The notes under the pieces were generated by a model. The model was given only the letters and a program-made list of their open reading frames with translations. It did not search any database and had not been told where the DNA came from. This document shows positions 51,753 to 61,875 of a stretch of 64,000 bases of DNA, piece by piece. Each line of letters starts with the position of its first letter. Position 1 is the stretch's first letter. Source of the stretch: Bacteroidota bacterium (lineage in GTDB: Bacteria; Bacteroidota; Bacteroidia; Bacteroidales; SKPS01); contig JAKLII010000001.1 in NCBI GenBank assembly GCA_022709695.1, forward strand, positions 584,881 to 648,880. Reading direction: 5' to 3'. The position numbers and the translations under genes were made by a program.

Positions 51753-54700
51753 ATGATACCACAGGAACTCTACAAACCCCGGAACCACATCAGGGTGCTT
51801 ACTGCCACTTCACTTTTCGACGGTCATGACGCCTCCATCAATGTAATGCGCCGCATCATCCAGGCCACCGGTGCCGAAGTGATCCATCTGGGGCACAACC
51901 GTTCGGTGCAGGAGATCGTGGATTGCGCCATCCAGGAAGATGTGCAGGCGGTTGCCATCACCTCTTACCAGGGGGGGCATATCGAGTTCTTCAAATACAT
52001 GTACGACAGCTTCCGCGATCAGGGATTCGGGCATATCAAAATTTTTGGCGGAGGGGGTGGTGTGATCCTGCCCGACGAGATCACGGAACTGGAGACCTAT
52101 GGCATCGAAAAGATCTACTCGCCCGATGATGGCAGGGCCATGGGCCTGCAGGGAATGATCAACGACCTGCTGATGAAGTCCGATTTCCCTCGGGGCGGCA
52201 AACTGCCGGTGACGCTGGAGGATGTGCGCCATCAGGACTTCAAGGCCATCTCGATGATGATCTCCGCCATCGAAAACTATCCGGAGAAGAATGCGGACCT
52301 CATCCGGGAGATTGAACATGAGGCCGCTGCATCTCCCGTCACGGTGCTGGGGATCACCGGTACCGGAGGATCGGGCAAATCGTCGCTGGTGGATGAATTT
52401 ATCCTGCGGTTTCTTGCCGACTTCCCTGAGAAGAAACTCGGGCTGATCTGCGTGGACCCCTCGAAGCGGAAAACCGGCGGGGCGCTGCTGGGCGACCGCA
52501 TCCGGATGAATGCCATCCACAACCCGCAGGTGTTTGTGCGCTCCATGGCCACGCGGCAGTCAAACCTGGCCCTGTCGAACTACGTGCGTGAAGCCCTCAA
52601 TATAATGAAGGTGGCCGGCTTCGACCTGGTGATCCTCGAAACCTCCGGCATCGGGCAGTCTGACACCGAGATCGTGGAACACAGCGACCTGTGCCTCTAT
52701 GTGATGACCCCCGAATTCGGCGCTGCCTCCCAGCTCGAGAAGATCGACATGCTGGAGTATGCCCACATCATCGCCCTCAACAAGTTCGACAAGCGGGGGG
52801 GCATGGATGCCCTGCGCGACGTGAAAAAACAGTACCAGCGCAACCACAAGTTGTTCGACATCCCGTTCGAGGAGATGCCCGTTTTCGGCACCATCGCCTC
52901 ACAGTACAATGATGGCGGTGTGAACATGTTCTATTCGGCTCTGCTGAAGATTCTCGACAAACACCGGCCCGGTGCCTTTGTTCCGAAAAGTCACCCCGTT
53001 GGGGAAATCCCCGACAAAATCCATATCATCCCGCCCCGCAGGGTGCGGTACCTGTCGGAAATTGCCGATACCGTAAGGGAATACAACGCCCGCACCGAAC
53101 AACAGGCAAATCTGGCGCAACAGGTGTATTCGCTGCAGCAGAGTATCGACCTGCTGGGAGCAGACCCGGGAGCAGCAGAAACCACAGCCCTGCTGAAACA
53201 GCGTAAAGAGGCACTCTGGCATGAGCTGGAGGAGGGCAACCGGAAGATTCTGGAACAATGGCCCGAAAAGGCTGCTGCCTACCGGAAAGAGTACTTCACC
53301 TTCAGTGTACGCGACAAGGAGATCAGGATTAAAACCCACACCAAAACGCTGTCGCACCTTGAGATTCCGAAGATCGTAACCCCGCGGTACAAAGGGTGGG
53401 GCGACATCCTGAAATGGAACCTCATGGAGAATGTCCCCGGGGAGTTTCCCTTTGTGGCGGGTGTATTCCCGTTCAAGCGTGAAGGGGAGGATCCAACCCG
53501 GATGTTCGCCGGCGAAGGAGGCCCTGAACGGACTAACAAACGGTTCCATTACCTTTCGGCCGGGATGCCTGCGAAGCGCCTCTCCACAGCTTTTGACTCG
53601 GTAACGCTGTACGGCAACGACCCCCATATCCGGCCCGATATCTACGGGAAGATCGGCAACTCCGGGGTGTCGATCTGCTGCCTCGACGACGCCAAGAAAC
53701 TCTACTCCGGTTTCAACCTCTGCGATCCGGCCACTTCGGTCTCCATGACCATCAACGGGCCTGCACCTATGCTGGTGGGCTTCTTTATGAATGCCGCCAT
53801 CGACCAGCAGTGCGAGCTCTATATCAGGGAACAGGGTCTGGAGGAGGAAGTTAACCGGAAGATCGAAGCGATATATGCGGAGCGCGGCATTCCCTGTCCG
53901 GTGTACCAGGGGGATCTTCCTGCCGGCAACAACGGACTGGGGCTGATGCTGCTGGGAGTTACCGGAGATCAGGTGCTGCCCCGCGATGTGTACGACAAAA
54001 TCAAAGCCTGTACCCTTTCGACCGTGAGGGGAACCGTGCAGGCCGACATCCTGAAAGAGGACCAGGGGCAAAACACCTGCATCTTTTCCACCGACTTCGC
54101 CCTGAAACTGATGGGGGATGTGCAGGAATACTTCATCGGCAACGACGTCAGAAATTTCTACTCGGTTTCCATCTCGGGGTACCACATCGCCGAAGCGGGG
54201 GCAAATCCCATCTCCCAGCTCGCCTTCACCCTGGCCAACGGCTTTACCTATGTGGAATATTACCTGGCCAGAGGGATGGATATCAACAAGTTCGCCTCCA
54301 ACCTCAGCTTCTTCTTCTCTAACGGGATCGATATCGAATTTTCGGTGATCGGCAGAGTCGCCAGGAGCATCTGGTCCAAGGCCATCAAGCACAAATACCA
54401 CGGCAACGCCCGTTCGCAGCAGCTGAAATACCACATCCAGACGTCAGGCCGCTCGCTGCACGCGCAGGAGATCGACTTCAACGACATCCGCACCACGCTG
54501 CAGGCACTGTACGCCATTTACGACAACTGCAACTCGCTGCATACCAATGCCTACGACGAGGCCATCACCACCCCTACCGAGGAGTCGGTACGGCGGGCCA
54601 TGGCCATTCAGCTCATCATCAACCACGAGCTGGGGCTGGCAAAAAACCAGAACCCGCTGCAGGGCTCTTTCATCATCGAGGAACTCACCGAACTGGTGGA

Positions 54701-55127
54701 AGAGGCTGTGATGGCCGAATTCGACCGGCTGTCGGAGCGGGGCGGCGTGCTGGGCGCCATGGAGACCGCCTACCAGCGCGGAAAGATCCAGGAAGAATCG
54801 CTCTACTACGAGAACCTGAAACACACCGGCGAGTTGCCGATCATGGGGGTGAATACCTTCCTTTCGTCGCAGGGCTCCCCCACCGTATTGCCGGGAGAGG
54901 TGATACGTTCCACCCAAACAGAGAAAGACTACCAGATCGAAATGCTGGAGCGGCTGCACCGGTTCCACGCTGACAAGAGCCCAGCAGCCATTGAAGCACT
55001 GAAGCAGGGCGCCCTGCACAACCACAATGTCTTTGAACAACTGATGGAGGCCAGCAAGTGGTGCTCCCTGGGACAGATCACCCGGGCACTTTTTGAGGTG
55101 GGAGGTCAGTACAGAAGGAATATGTAA
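51753..55127 (+). CDS. icmF: Fused isobutyryl-CoA mutase IcmF
   Basis: This 1124-residue protein has the three-part IcmF layout. The N-terminal cobalamin domain (residues 1-150) carries [15 protein letters not shown] with the lower-ligand His25 and FGGGGGVI. The MeaB-like G-protein chaperone domain has Walker [13 protein letters not shown] near residue 205 and NKFDKRGG near 345. The mutase domain spans about 560-1124 with [36 protein letters not shown] and [20 protein letters not shown]. The segment [16 protein letters not shown] matches IcmF rather than methylmalonyl-CoA mutase. It rearranges isobutyryl-CoA to n-butyryl-CoA using B12. Beside butyrate kinase and beta-oxidation genes, it would let the cell process isobutyrate or valine carbon. 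Confidence 0.93.
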   Translation: MIPQELYKPRNHIRVLTATSLFDGHDASINVMRRIIQATGAEVIHLGHNRSVQEIVDCAIQEDVQAVAITSYQGGHIEFFKYMYDSFRDQGFGHIKIFGGGGGVILPDEITELETYGIEKIYSPDDGRAMGLQGMINDLLMKSDFPRGGKLPVTLEDVRHQDFKAISMMISAIENYPEKNADLIREIEHEAAASPVTVLGITGTGGSGKSSLVDEFILRFLADFPEKKLGLICVDPSKRKTGGALLGDRIRMNAIHNPQVFVRSMATRQSNLALSNYVREALNIMKVAGFDLVILETSGIGQSDTEIVEHSDLCLYVMTPEFGAASQLEKIDMLEYAHIIALNKFDKRGGMDALRDVKKQYQRNHKLFDIPFEEMPVFGTIASQYNDGGVNMFYSALLKILDKHRPGAFVPKSHPVGEIPDKIHIIPPRRVRYLSEIADTVREYNARTEQQANLAQQVYSLQQSIDLLGADPGAAETTALLKQRKEALWHELEEGNRKILEQWPEKAAAYRKEYFTFSVRDKEIRIKTHTKTLSHLEIPKIVTPRYKGWGDILKWNLMENVPGEFPFVAGVFPFKREGEDPTRMFAGEGGPERTNKRFHYLSAGMPAKRLSTAFDSVTLYGNDPHIRPDIYGKIGNSGVSICCLDDAKKLYSGFNLCDPATSVSMTINGPAPMLVGFFMNAAIDQQCELYIREQGLEEEVNRKIEAIYAERGIPCPVYQGDLPAGNNGLGLMLLGVTGDQVLPRDVYDKIKACTLSTVRGTVQADILKEDQGQNTCIFSTDFALKLMGDVQEYFIGNDVRNFYSVSISGYHIAEAGANPISQLAFTLANGFTYVEYYLARGMDINKFASNLSFFFSNGIDIEFSVIGRVARSIWSKAIKHKYHGNARSQQLKYHIQTSGRSLHAQEIDFNDIRTTLQALYAIYDNCNSLHTNAYDEAITTPTEESVRRAMAIQLIINHELGLAKNQNPLQGSFIIEELTELVEEAVMAEFDRLSERGGVLGAMETAYQRGKIQEESLYYENLKHTGELPIMGVNTFLSSQGSPTVLPGEVIRSTQTEKDYQIEMLERLHRFHADKSPAAIEALKQGALHNHNVFEQLMEASKWCSLGQITRALFEVGGQYRRNM

Positions 55128-55233
55128 TCAATTCCTAATTCATCCCGGATGACGCTTCAAATGACCCTGTAGTGGAATCAGGGTTCTGCCGGTGCCAATA
55201 TCTTTGCTATTTTTGAAGTAAATTACTCCTTCC

Positions 55234-57594
55234 ATGAAATCAATGATATTGGTCATATTGGCATTTTTCTGCAGCGCTGGCGTCTTCGGTCAAATCCATT
55301 TTGCTTCCGGAGGATTGCAGATAGGCATTAATAATAAAGGGGAGGTCACAAACATTAGCCATAGCGCAGGCTACAATTATGTTCCTGAAAAGAACCCGGG
55401 TTTTCTTCTCAGAATCCGAAGTATATCCAACGAAATATTGAATCCTTTGTCGGTTAAAATACAGGGTTCAATACTGACATTTGCTTTTAAAGATGGGATT
55501 GAGATCAGGGTAGAGGCCAGGGCTGTATCAGCAGAACCTTCCGGTTATCTTCGTTTTGAAGTCGTAAAGATCCGGAAACCGGAGCGCATCTACGGCATTT
55601 TGTGGGGGCCGTTCAACACTTCCATCAGCGGAACCATCGGCGAAGTGGTGGGGGTTGTCCGTGACCAGAATTTTGCCATTGGCCTGAGATCGTTGAATAC
55701 CAAAACCATTGGCGGAAAATTGATGAATGATGCCGGAGCTACGGCAGGTTACGCCGGAATCACCGGTTCAACGGCCACCAAAGAAACATTTGGTTCAGCG
55801 CTTCAGGCTTTTTGTCTGAACCACGCGCTGCCACGCCGGATCGATGTTCCATATTTTCCATCTGCCGACATTCCTCCCATCGAAGGATATGACATGGTGG
55901 GAACTGCCATTGCGATATTCGGAACACAACCCGGAAATGCACTGCAGGCTATTGGCCAGATCAGCAGATCCGAAGGGCTCCCCTATTCGCTGATGGGAAA
56001 TGAATGGGTACGTACGTCACCCCTGCGTGGCAGCCCCTACCTGATCACCGGATTTACCGAAGCCAATTTTGATGAGATGCTTGCACTCACCGAAAGGCTG
56101 GGGTTCTATTGCATTTATCACGAAAATCCATTCGAAACATGGGGGCATTTCGGTCTGATGAAGGAGGATTTTCCCAATGGCAGGGATGGCATGAAGGCTT
56201 GCGTTGGAAAAGCCAAGGCCAAAGGGATACAGGTAGGTGTGCATACCCTTACGAATTTTATCACTACCAATGATCCTTTTGTGACTACTCCGGCAAATAC
56301 AGGTCTGATGACCTATGGAGGTACCCTTATTACCGGATCTGTGGATGAAAAAGCCACGAGAATTCCCATTGAAGACACCACTTTCTTTACCCGTGCCTCT
56401 TCACTGAATGCTGTGCTGATCGGGAACGAGATCATTCGTTACCGGGAGGTTTCCAGGCAAAGACCATTCGAACTGATGGATTGTGTGAGAGGAGCTTACA
56501 CCACGCAGGCAGTTGCTCATGCAAAGGGTGAGAAAATTAAAAAACTGATGGATCATCCATACAATACTTTCTTCCCTGACTGGAAATTGCAGGATTCTAT
56601 GATACAAAATCTTGCGGATTTCTTTAACCAGACCGGCGTGTCGCAACTCGATTTCGATGGACATGAAGGTGCGCTTTACACTGGTTACGGCGATTACGGA
56701 ACCAATTATTATGCATCAGAATTTCTTAAAAAGGTAAACCACAACGTGATAAATGGTTCTAGTATTATCAATCATTTTTACTGGAACAATAACAGCTACA
56801 TCAACTGGGGAGAACCCTGGTATGGCTCCTTCCGCCAAAGTCAGCAGGAGCACAGGTTCAATCTGCAGCCGTTTTTCGGGCGCAATTACATGCCGAATAT
56901 GCTGGGATGGTTTCTGTTAACTCCTTCCACATCGGTTGAGGATGTGGAGTGGATGATGTCGGTAGCAGCAGGATATCGTGCCGGTTACGCCCTGGTAGTG
57001 AGTTATAAAACGTACACCACTAACCCCGACATGGATCGGATCATTGAAACGATTGTGCGCTGGGAAGAGGCGAAAAAACTGAATATCTTTTCAGAAACGC
57101 AACAGCAACTTTTGAAAGACACCCTTTATGATTTTCATCTCGAAAAATACGCTGATCATCAATGGGCGTTGCACTATTACGACAAAATCTATTTCAGACA
57201 CACAGCATCCGAAAAACAACCGGGAGAACCGGCAACCACTACATGGGAATTTGAAAACCGCGGTTCTGAACAACCGATTCATCTGCAGTTGCAGATGTTT
57301 GGCGAAAACGGGCCGGCAGAGAATATCAGGATTGAACTGGACAATTATTTCTCTTTTCCCATTCCGGAAAAACTCAGGAAAGGAGAATCCATTGTCTGGG
57401 ATGGTTCATCGCAGCTGAAAATGTACAGTGAGAAAGGCAGATTTCTTAAAACCATTCCCATAGCCAGCGGCATTCCACCTCTGAGTAAAGGAATCCATCT
57501 TATCAAGGTTCAAACAAACCCCATGGAAGGTGATGATTCTTATTTACAGGGAATAGTAAAGCTGAAAGGGAAAAGCGAGGAAATTTCCCGGTAA
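55234..57594 (+). CDS. Secreted protein, glycoside-hydrolase-like, 786 aa
   Basis: Signal peptide MKSMILVILAFFCSAGVFGQ. The N-terminal ~230 residues are beta-rich. Residues about 270-500 look like a TIM barrel (TERLGFYCIYHENPFETWG, KAKAKGIQVGVHTLTNF, TGVSQLDFDGHEGAL), with acidic residues D and E in LDFDGHEG at a position where glycosidases keep catalytic carboxylates. The C-terminus is beta-sandwich-like and there is no T9SS domain. I cannot assign a GH family. A TATTTTTG -7 box lies 18 nt before the ATG, giving a very short leader. Confidence 0.6.
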   Translation: MKSMILVILAFFCSAGVFGQIHFASGGLQIGINNKGEVTNISHSAGYNYVPEKNPGFLLRIRSISNEILNPLSVKIQGSILTFAFKDGIEIRVEARAVSAEPSGYLRFEVVKIRKPERIYGILWGPFNTSISGTIGEVVGVVRDQNFAIGLRSLNTKTIGGKLMNDAGATAGYAGITGSTATKETFGSALQAFCLNHALPRRIDVPYFPSADIPPIEGYDMVGTAIAIFGTQPGNALQAIGQISRSEGLPYSLMGNEWVRTSPLRGSPYLITGFTEANFDEMLALTERLGFYCIYHENPFETWGHFGLMKEDFPNGRDGMKACVGKAKAKGIQVGVHTLTNFITTNDPFVTTPANTGLMTYGGTLITGSVDEKATRIPIEDTTFFTRASSLNAVLIGNEIIRYREVSRQRPFELMDCVRGAYTTQAVAHAKGEKIKKLMDHPYNTFFPDWKLQDSMIQNLADFFNQTGVSQLDFDGHEGALYTGYGDYGTNYYASEFLKKVNHNVINGSSIINHFYWNNNSYINWGEPWYGSFRQSQQEHRFNLQPFFGRNYMPNMLGWFLLTPSTSVEDVEWMMSVAAGYRAGYALVVSYKTYTTNPDMDRIIETIVRWEEAKKLNIFSETQQQLLKDTLYDFHLEKYADHQWALHYYDKIYFRHTASEKQPGEPATTTWEFENRGSEQPIHLQLQMFGENGPAENIRIELDNYFSFPIPEKLRKGESIVWDGSSQLKMYSEKGRFLKTIPIASGIPPLSKGIHLIKVQTNPMEGDDSYLQGIVKLKGKSEEISR

Positions 57595-57723
57595 TATTTT
57601 TTGTGGCGGCTTTTTACCACCTCTGTGAGAAAAGCCATCAGCAAAATCCCGAAATTCCCTATCTTTGAACCTTGATCTTTGATCTTTGATCCTGGAACAG
57701 AATCCTCAAACAACCAAAAACCC

Positions 57724-58131
57724 ATGGTAAAATTATCCCTCATCATACTCTCCTGCCTTTTGATGGGCTTTTCAAATGGTAGCCAGATTACCTTAACCAT
57801 CCTCATCAAGAACCTCGACAGCAATGCCGGGAGCGTCGTGCTGGATTTCAGGGACGGCAATGACAAACCGGTGAAGGGGTTTTCGGGTACGATTGTCAAC
57901 AAACAATCTTGTATCAGGGTGGCAGGATTGCGCCCCGGGAAATACGCCTTCCGGTATTTTCACGACAGGAACAACAATAAAAAGATGGATACCAACCGGA
58001 TAGGCATCCCCACCGAAGGGTATGGCTTTTCGAACAACGCCAAAGGAAGGTTCGGGCCGCCGGTGTTTAAGGATATGGTTTTTGAGGTAACCAAAGATGC
58101 CACCGTAATCAGTACCCCGGTGTATTTCTGA
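57724..58131 (+). CDS. DUF2141 exported protein, 135 aa
   Basis: ATG 57724 (MVKLSLIILSCLLMGFSNGS) gives a signal peptide; the frame also runs 15 codons further upstream. Residues about 25-135 match DUF2141: LTILIKNLDSNAGSVVLDF, PGKYAFRYFHDRNNNKKMDT, GIPTEGYGFSNNAKGRFGPP. The acidic DRNNNKKMD loop is conserved in the family and may bind calcium. Function unknown. A TATCTTTG box and TTTGATC heptads precede it (57660-57692). Confidence 0.87.
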   Translation: MVKLSLIILSCLLMGFSNGSQITLTILIKNLDSNAGSVVLDFRDGNDKPVKGFSGTIVNKQSCIRVAGLRPGKYAFRYFHDRNNNKKMDTNRIGIPTEGYGFSNNAKGRFGPPVFKDMVFEVTKDATVISTPVYF

Positions 58132-58192
58132 TGACTGCAGATAGATCCTTCCGGAGGATCTGCAGAACCACACTGAAATAAACTGTCTCCAG

Positions 58193-59092
58193 ATGTATCA
58201 TCAGCATACCGCACCGGTTTCAATGCAGGCCAAAATCATCTGCCAATTGATGAGGTGGACAGGGATGAAGAGGCGTACTGAAAAGAAGATGCAGTTTGGC
58301 CTGTTTGTGAAACATCCGGCAGAACCTCCGAAATCACTTCGGAAGAACTTTTCCGTGCGGGTGTCGGAACTCTGCGGCAGGAAAGTCTGGACTGTTTCAC
58401 CACTACAGGGTAATGCAGATCTTGTGATGCTCTATTTGCATGGCGGGGCCTATATGGCTAATATCAACCGGCAGCACTGGGATCTGATCGGGCAACTCAT
58501 CCTCAAAACCCGGGCTGTTCTGATCGTACCGGATTACCCCCTTGCCCCGGAAGCCACATACAAAGAAGCCTATCTCTTTATGGATCAATTGTATGAGTCG
58601 CTTCTGGCCTCGTATCCCGCATCGCGCATGATCTTCTGCGGCGACTCGGCTGGTGGCGGCCTGGCACTTGGATTTTCACAGCACCTCAAAAACGTTAACC
58701 GCAAACTGTCTGAACAGCTCATCCTGTTTTCGCCGTGGTTAGACCTGCGTATGAGCCATCCGGATTTAGAAGATTACGCAGCAGCGGATCCCATCCTGAC
58801 CATCGAAGGGCTGAAAAGTGCCGCAGAAAAATATGCCGGGGATACAGACCTGCACGACTTCAGAGTGAGTCCGATCTGTGGAACCTTCGACGGATTGTGC
58901 AGGATCTCTGTTTTTACCGGCACCAACGACCTCCTGCATGCCGATGCCAAAAAACTAAAACAGCTTCTGGATCAGCAGAATATCTCCTTCAACTATTTCG
59001 AATATCCGGGCATGTTTCACGATTGGGTCATTATTACTAGCCTGAAGGAGTCGCAGGATGTAATCAACAAGGTAAAGGGCTTGGTGCGATAA
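58193..59092 (+). CDS. Alpha/beta hydrolase, HSL (esterase/lipase) family
   Basis: This 299-residue enzyme has the hormone-sensitive-lipase motif LYLHGGAYMAN (oxyanion hole), VPDYPLAPEATYKEA, the nucleophile FCGDSAGGGLAL (Ser in GDSAG), FTGTNDLLHADAK (Asp) and PGMFHDW (His). Full catalytic triad is present. No signal peptide, so it is cytoplasmic. It hydrolyses short-chain esters; the natural substrate is unknown. An alternative start is ATG 58223. Stands 61 nt after the DUF2141 gene. Confidence 0.88.
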   Translation: MYHQHTAPVSMQAKIICQLMRWTGMKRRTEKKMQFGLFVKHPAEPPKSLRKNFSVRVSELCGRKVWTVSPLQGNADLVMLYLHGGAYMANINRQHWDLIGQLILKTRAVLIVPDYPLAPEATYKEAYLFMDQLYESLLASYPASRMIFCGDSAGGGLALGFSQHLKNVNRKLSEQLILFSPWLDLRMSHPDLEDYAAADPILTIEGLKSAAEKYAGDTDLHDFRVSPICGTFDGLCRISVFTGTNDLLHADAKKLKQLLDQQNISFNYFEYPGMFHDWVIITSLKESQDVINKVKGLVR

Positions 59093-59205
59093 GTTCAACC
59101 CTCCCGGGACAATTCTCTCATTCTGGTTGTAACTTTGATGACCGGTAAGTCCGGAAACAATCAATATGAGTTCATTGTGGAAACAACCATTAAAAAGCAC
59201 CTGCC

Positions 59206-59796
59206 ATGAAACCGGATTTGTTTTTGTCAAATGCAATATTCCTGATAATAAAATCCTTCCTTCAGGTTTCCGGATTTAAACAACTGGCGGTTATCTGCTT
59301 TCTGCTTTTATGTTCTGAAGGAGGGTATGCCCGAAACAACGGTAACAGTTGTGCTGCCTATCCGGGAAGCTTTGATGCTTGTTTACATACTGCCGGGGAT
59401 TCAGTTCCAACTGTTTGGAGACCCTGCATCTCTCCTTTCATCGAGCTGCTGGGCAAAGGATTTTTCTCCCTGAATGTTGATTTCAGAAGAAAAGAATCGC
59501 ATTCCTTCAGCATCGGGGTGGCCGGAATTGAAGAGGGATGGTCTCCCAATGTCATGTATTACCATTTTTCAGGCAAAAGACATCGCTTTGAAGCAGGCGG
59601 AGGGCTGAGCGGAAATTTCCAGGATGGATCGGCGGTAAATATGGTGGTACATGGAGTGGTCGGATATCGCTATCAGAAAAAGAAAGGATTGCTGTTTCGT
59701 GCCGGATTTACTCCGATGTTGATTGTTCCATTTTCAGCAGAAAGCAAAATAGCATTTATCCCCTGGGCTGGTGTTAGCCTGGGGTATTGCTTCTGA
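59206..59796 (+). CDS. Small outer-membrane-type protein, 196 aa
   Basis: The N-terminus has a hydrophobic stretch (FKQLAVICFLLLCSEGGYA) that could be the signal peptide if translation starts at ATG 59206 or a little inside. From residue 65 (SPFIELLGKGFFSLNVDFRR) the sequence matches a small Bacteroidota outer-membrane family of the form F-EL-G-G--SLN--RR, with alternating strands and a final SLGYCF. No known function. It is followed by a 236-nt AT-rich gap without notable features apart from the promoter of the XRE gene. Confidence 0.65.
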   Translation: MKPDLFLSNAIFLIIKSFLQVSGFKQLAVICFLLLCSEGGYARNNGNSCAAYPGSFDACLHTAGDSVPTVWRPCISPFIELLGKGFFSLNVDFRRKESHSFSIGVAGIEEGWSPNVMYYHFSGKRHRFEAGGGLSGNFQDGSAVNMVVHGVVGYRYQKKKGLLFRAGFTPMLIVPFSAESKIAFIPWAGVSLGYCF

Positions 59797-60032
59797 TACA
59801 AAACTTTATAGTGAAGAAAAAGAATCTGGCTCCTTTAGAAGCAATGGTAGCACCGTATGATAATGGAGCGTTGCCATTTTCAACTTTAATGCCTGGAGAT
59901 GGTAAAACATCTGGATAGTTGTTGAAATACAACCATCTGTGGTATAAATACAACTGAAAGTAGATAAAACAATTTGTATTATGCCCGCATGTCACTGTAA
60001 TTTTAGCTCATCAAAACAAACAACAAATCACG

Positions 60033-60926
60033 ATGCTAAACGCAAAAGACATTGGCGCCAGAATTACGGAAGCACGCAGGAAAAAGACCTTTTCTCAAGC
60101 CGGACTGGCTCAGCAGATATCGATAAGTCCGCAGGCTGTCGGGAAATGGGAACGGGGCGAATCGTTACCTGATATCATCACGCTGGCGCGGCTGGCAGAA
60201 ATTCTGGGAGTTGACCTCACCTATTTTTCAGGAAACACTCAACCTGCGGAAGCGGAGAGGAATAATCCAGACGAAGTACCAGAAAAAGCCGAACAGAGGG
60301 CTGACAAAAATCAGACAAGGCCAGGGTGGGATATGTCGGCCTTATGCCTCACCGACAGCGATTTTTCAGGGTTGAACAACCTGCATAAGAAACTCAGTTC
60401 ATCCAATATGCAGCGGTGCCAGTTTGTGGGTTCGGAGATGTCGGGGCTCATCCTGCGCAACAACCATGTAAATCAGTGCGACTTCTCGCAATCCGACCTG
60501 AGCAACAGCAGGATTGATCATTCGATGCTACACAAAAATACCTTCCTGAACTGCTCGCTGAGAAACGCTGAAATCACAAAGAGCTATACCGAAGGGTGTG
60601 ATTTTTCAGGATCAGATTTCTCTGAAGCTCAATTCAAATCGGGTGGCTTCGGGAAAAATACCATGGAAAACGTAAAGCTGAATGGCACAGGTTTCATAGA
60701 AATGGCTATTCAGGATATTGTTTTTAGCGGCACCCTCGAAGACTGCCGTTTTGAGAATTGTGCATTTCAACGTGTTAGCTTTCAGAACGCAGAGATTCTC
60801 AATACCTTCTTCAAAAACAACCGGAAAATCAAACAGGTAAAACTCATCAACTGCAGGGCGGATAGGCTGACCTATGCGTTCCTGAAGAATAACCGGGCTG
60901 ATATGTCCGGGATCATTCTGATATAG
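60033..60926 (+). CDS. XRE-family HTH regulator with pentapeptide-repeat domain
   Basis: Residues 1-65 are a standard XRE/Cro HTH (IGARITEARRKKTFSQAGLA, ISPQAVGKWERGESLPD, LARLAEILGVDLTYFSG). A linker of ~40 charged residues follows. Residues about 110-297 are pentapeptide-like repeats (DFSGLNNL, CQFVGSEMSGLILRN, CDFSQSDLSNSRI, CDFSGSDFSEAQF), a right-handed beta-helix rich in cysteines. The combination of DNA-binding domain and beta-helix is uncommon; the helix may sense or dimerise. Monocistronic. Confidence 0.85.
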   Translation: MLNAKDIGARITEARRKKTFSQAGLAQQISISPQAVGKWERGESLPDIITLARLAEILGVDLTYFSGNTQPAEAERNNPDEVPEKAEQRADKNQTRPGWDMSALCLTDSDFSGLNNLHKKLSSSNMQRCQFVGSEMSGLILRNNHVNQCDFSQSDLSNSRIDHSMLHKNTFLNCSLRNAEITKSYTEGCDFSGSDFSEAQFKSGGFGKNTMENVKLNGTGFIEMAIQDIVFSGTLEDCRFENCAFQRVSFQNAEILNTFFKNNRKIKQVKLINCRADRLTYAFLKNNRADMSGIILI

Positions 60927-61155
60927 GCACCCTTCTCTCAGCATTCTCTATCCCGTATCGCTCCGCTCCCGGGACTTCGCTTCGCTCAGCTTCCCCGACC
61001 TTCTTTTTTGGGCAAAAGCCCATTTTTCTTTGCCTTGCCTTGATCCCCGGCCTGAAGGCCGGGGCAACTGATGGTTTATTGAGCTGGAGACTTCAATTCG
61101 CTCGGTCTCCTAAACCTCCTCAACCTCCTCAACTTCCTCAACCTCCTCAACTTCC
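60927..61155. repeat. Repeat-rich intergenic region
   Basis: This stretch holds three repeat types. First, a diverged inverted copy of the EMO-operon repeat (about 60945-60992; GCTCCGCTCCCGGGAC, CGCTTCGCTCAGC). Second, the hairpin CCCCGGCC-TGAA-GGCCGGGG (61045-61064). Third, a tandem array of 9-mers CCTCCTCAA/CTTCCTCAA (about 61110-61165) that runs into the end of the next gene. No coding potential. Confidence 0.7.
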
Positions 61156-61875
61156 TCAACTATTCAAACTAAACCTCCACCCGCAATACCACTCACGCTC
61201 TAGGGTATCGGGGGGACAGGCGAGGCATTCGGTGGTGATGCGGGAATCGATGGTTTCGGCGAAGCTTCGGTATTCGATGATGCCTGCCGATTTGCAGGGG
61301 TAATCTTCCATCCCCTTGCGCCTGCGGGCGGCCTGCACCCTGCACTCTATCATCCTGAACACGAAGCTGTTTTCGGTTTCTTCGGTGATATCCTGCTTGT
61401 TTACGGCGGCATAGAGGCGGTATTGCAGTGCCTGCTTCAGCCCCTCCAGTCCCGGCTTCTCCGGCAGGTTCAGCATCCGTTTCACCGACCATGCCTCCAG
61501 GGGTGAAAACTGTCCCCAGCAGGAGTCGTTGCAGCGCTTGGCATCGAACATCCCGTATTTCTTCTCCACCGCCTGAAACCATACGCCATCGTTGGCCAGC
61601 CAGCTGACAGCAACCCCTTCCTTCATTGCCTCCAGATCTTCATCGGGCATCTGCAGCAGGGGTGCAGGGAGGTTCTCCTCCACCTCAAACTGCATGATCT
61701 TCGCCAGCCGCTTCAGGTGGATGTGGTAGCTGGTATCGCACACCTCCTTCATGATCTCCATTGCTTTTTCACGCCCGAACTGGTGCGACACCTCGGCATA
61801 CCACATCGCATGGTGCATCAGGGTGCGGTGCAGATAATCGAGAATCAGGACTACGGTTTCCTTTTTATCAGACAT
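61156..61875 (-). CDS. DUF6125-like cysteine-containing protein, 239 aa
   Basis: ATG 61875 overlaps the upstream kinase-like gene by 8 nt (ATGTCTGA). The protein is soluble and helical. Three conserved-looking cysteine stretches stand out: CNDSCWGQFSPLEA (about residue 127), MIECRVQAARRRKGMEDYPC (about 184-203) and TECLACPPD (about 220). I associate this pattern (GVWFQAVEKKYGMFDA, DYPCKS, CPPD) with the uncharacterised family DUF6125; the link is from memory. It might bind a metal or small acid. The co-translation with a butyrate-kinase paralogue suggests a joint role. Confidence 0.6.
   Translation of the reverse strand: MSDKKETVVLILDYLHRTLMHHAMWYAEVSHQFGREKAMEIMKEVCDTSYHIHLKRLAKIMQFEVEENLPAPLLQMPDEDLEAMKEGVAVSWLANDGVWFQAVEKKYGMFDAKRCNDSCWGQFSPLEAWSVKRMLNLPEKPGLEGLKQALQYRLYAAVNKQDITEETENSFVFRMIECRVQAARRRKGMEDYPCKSAGIIEYRSFAETIDSRITTECLACPPDTLEREWYCGWRFSLNS

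Noticed and set aside
52899..54434. 511-codon minus-strand frame opposite icmF
   Set aside because: Antisense shadow caused by GC-rich codon use in icmF; no recognisable domain, and icmF is continuous and complete.
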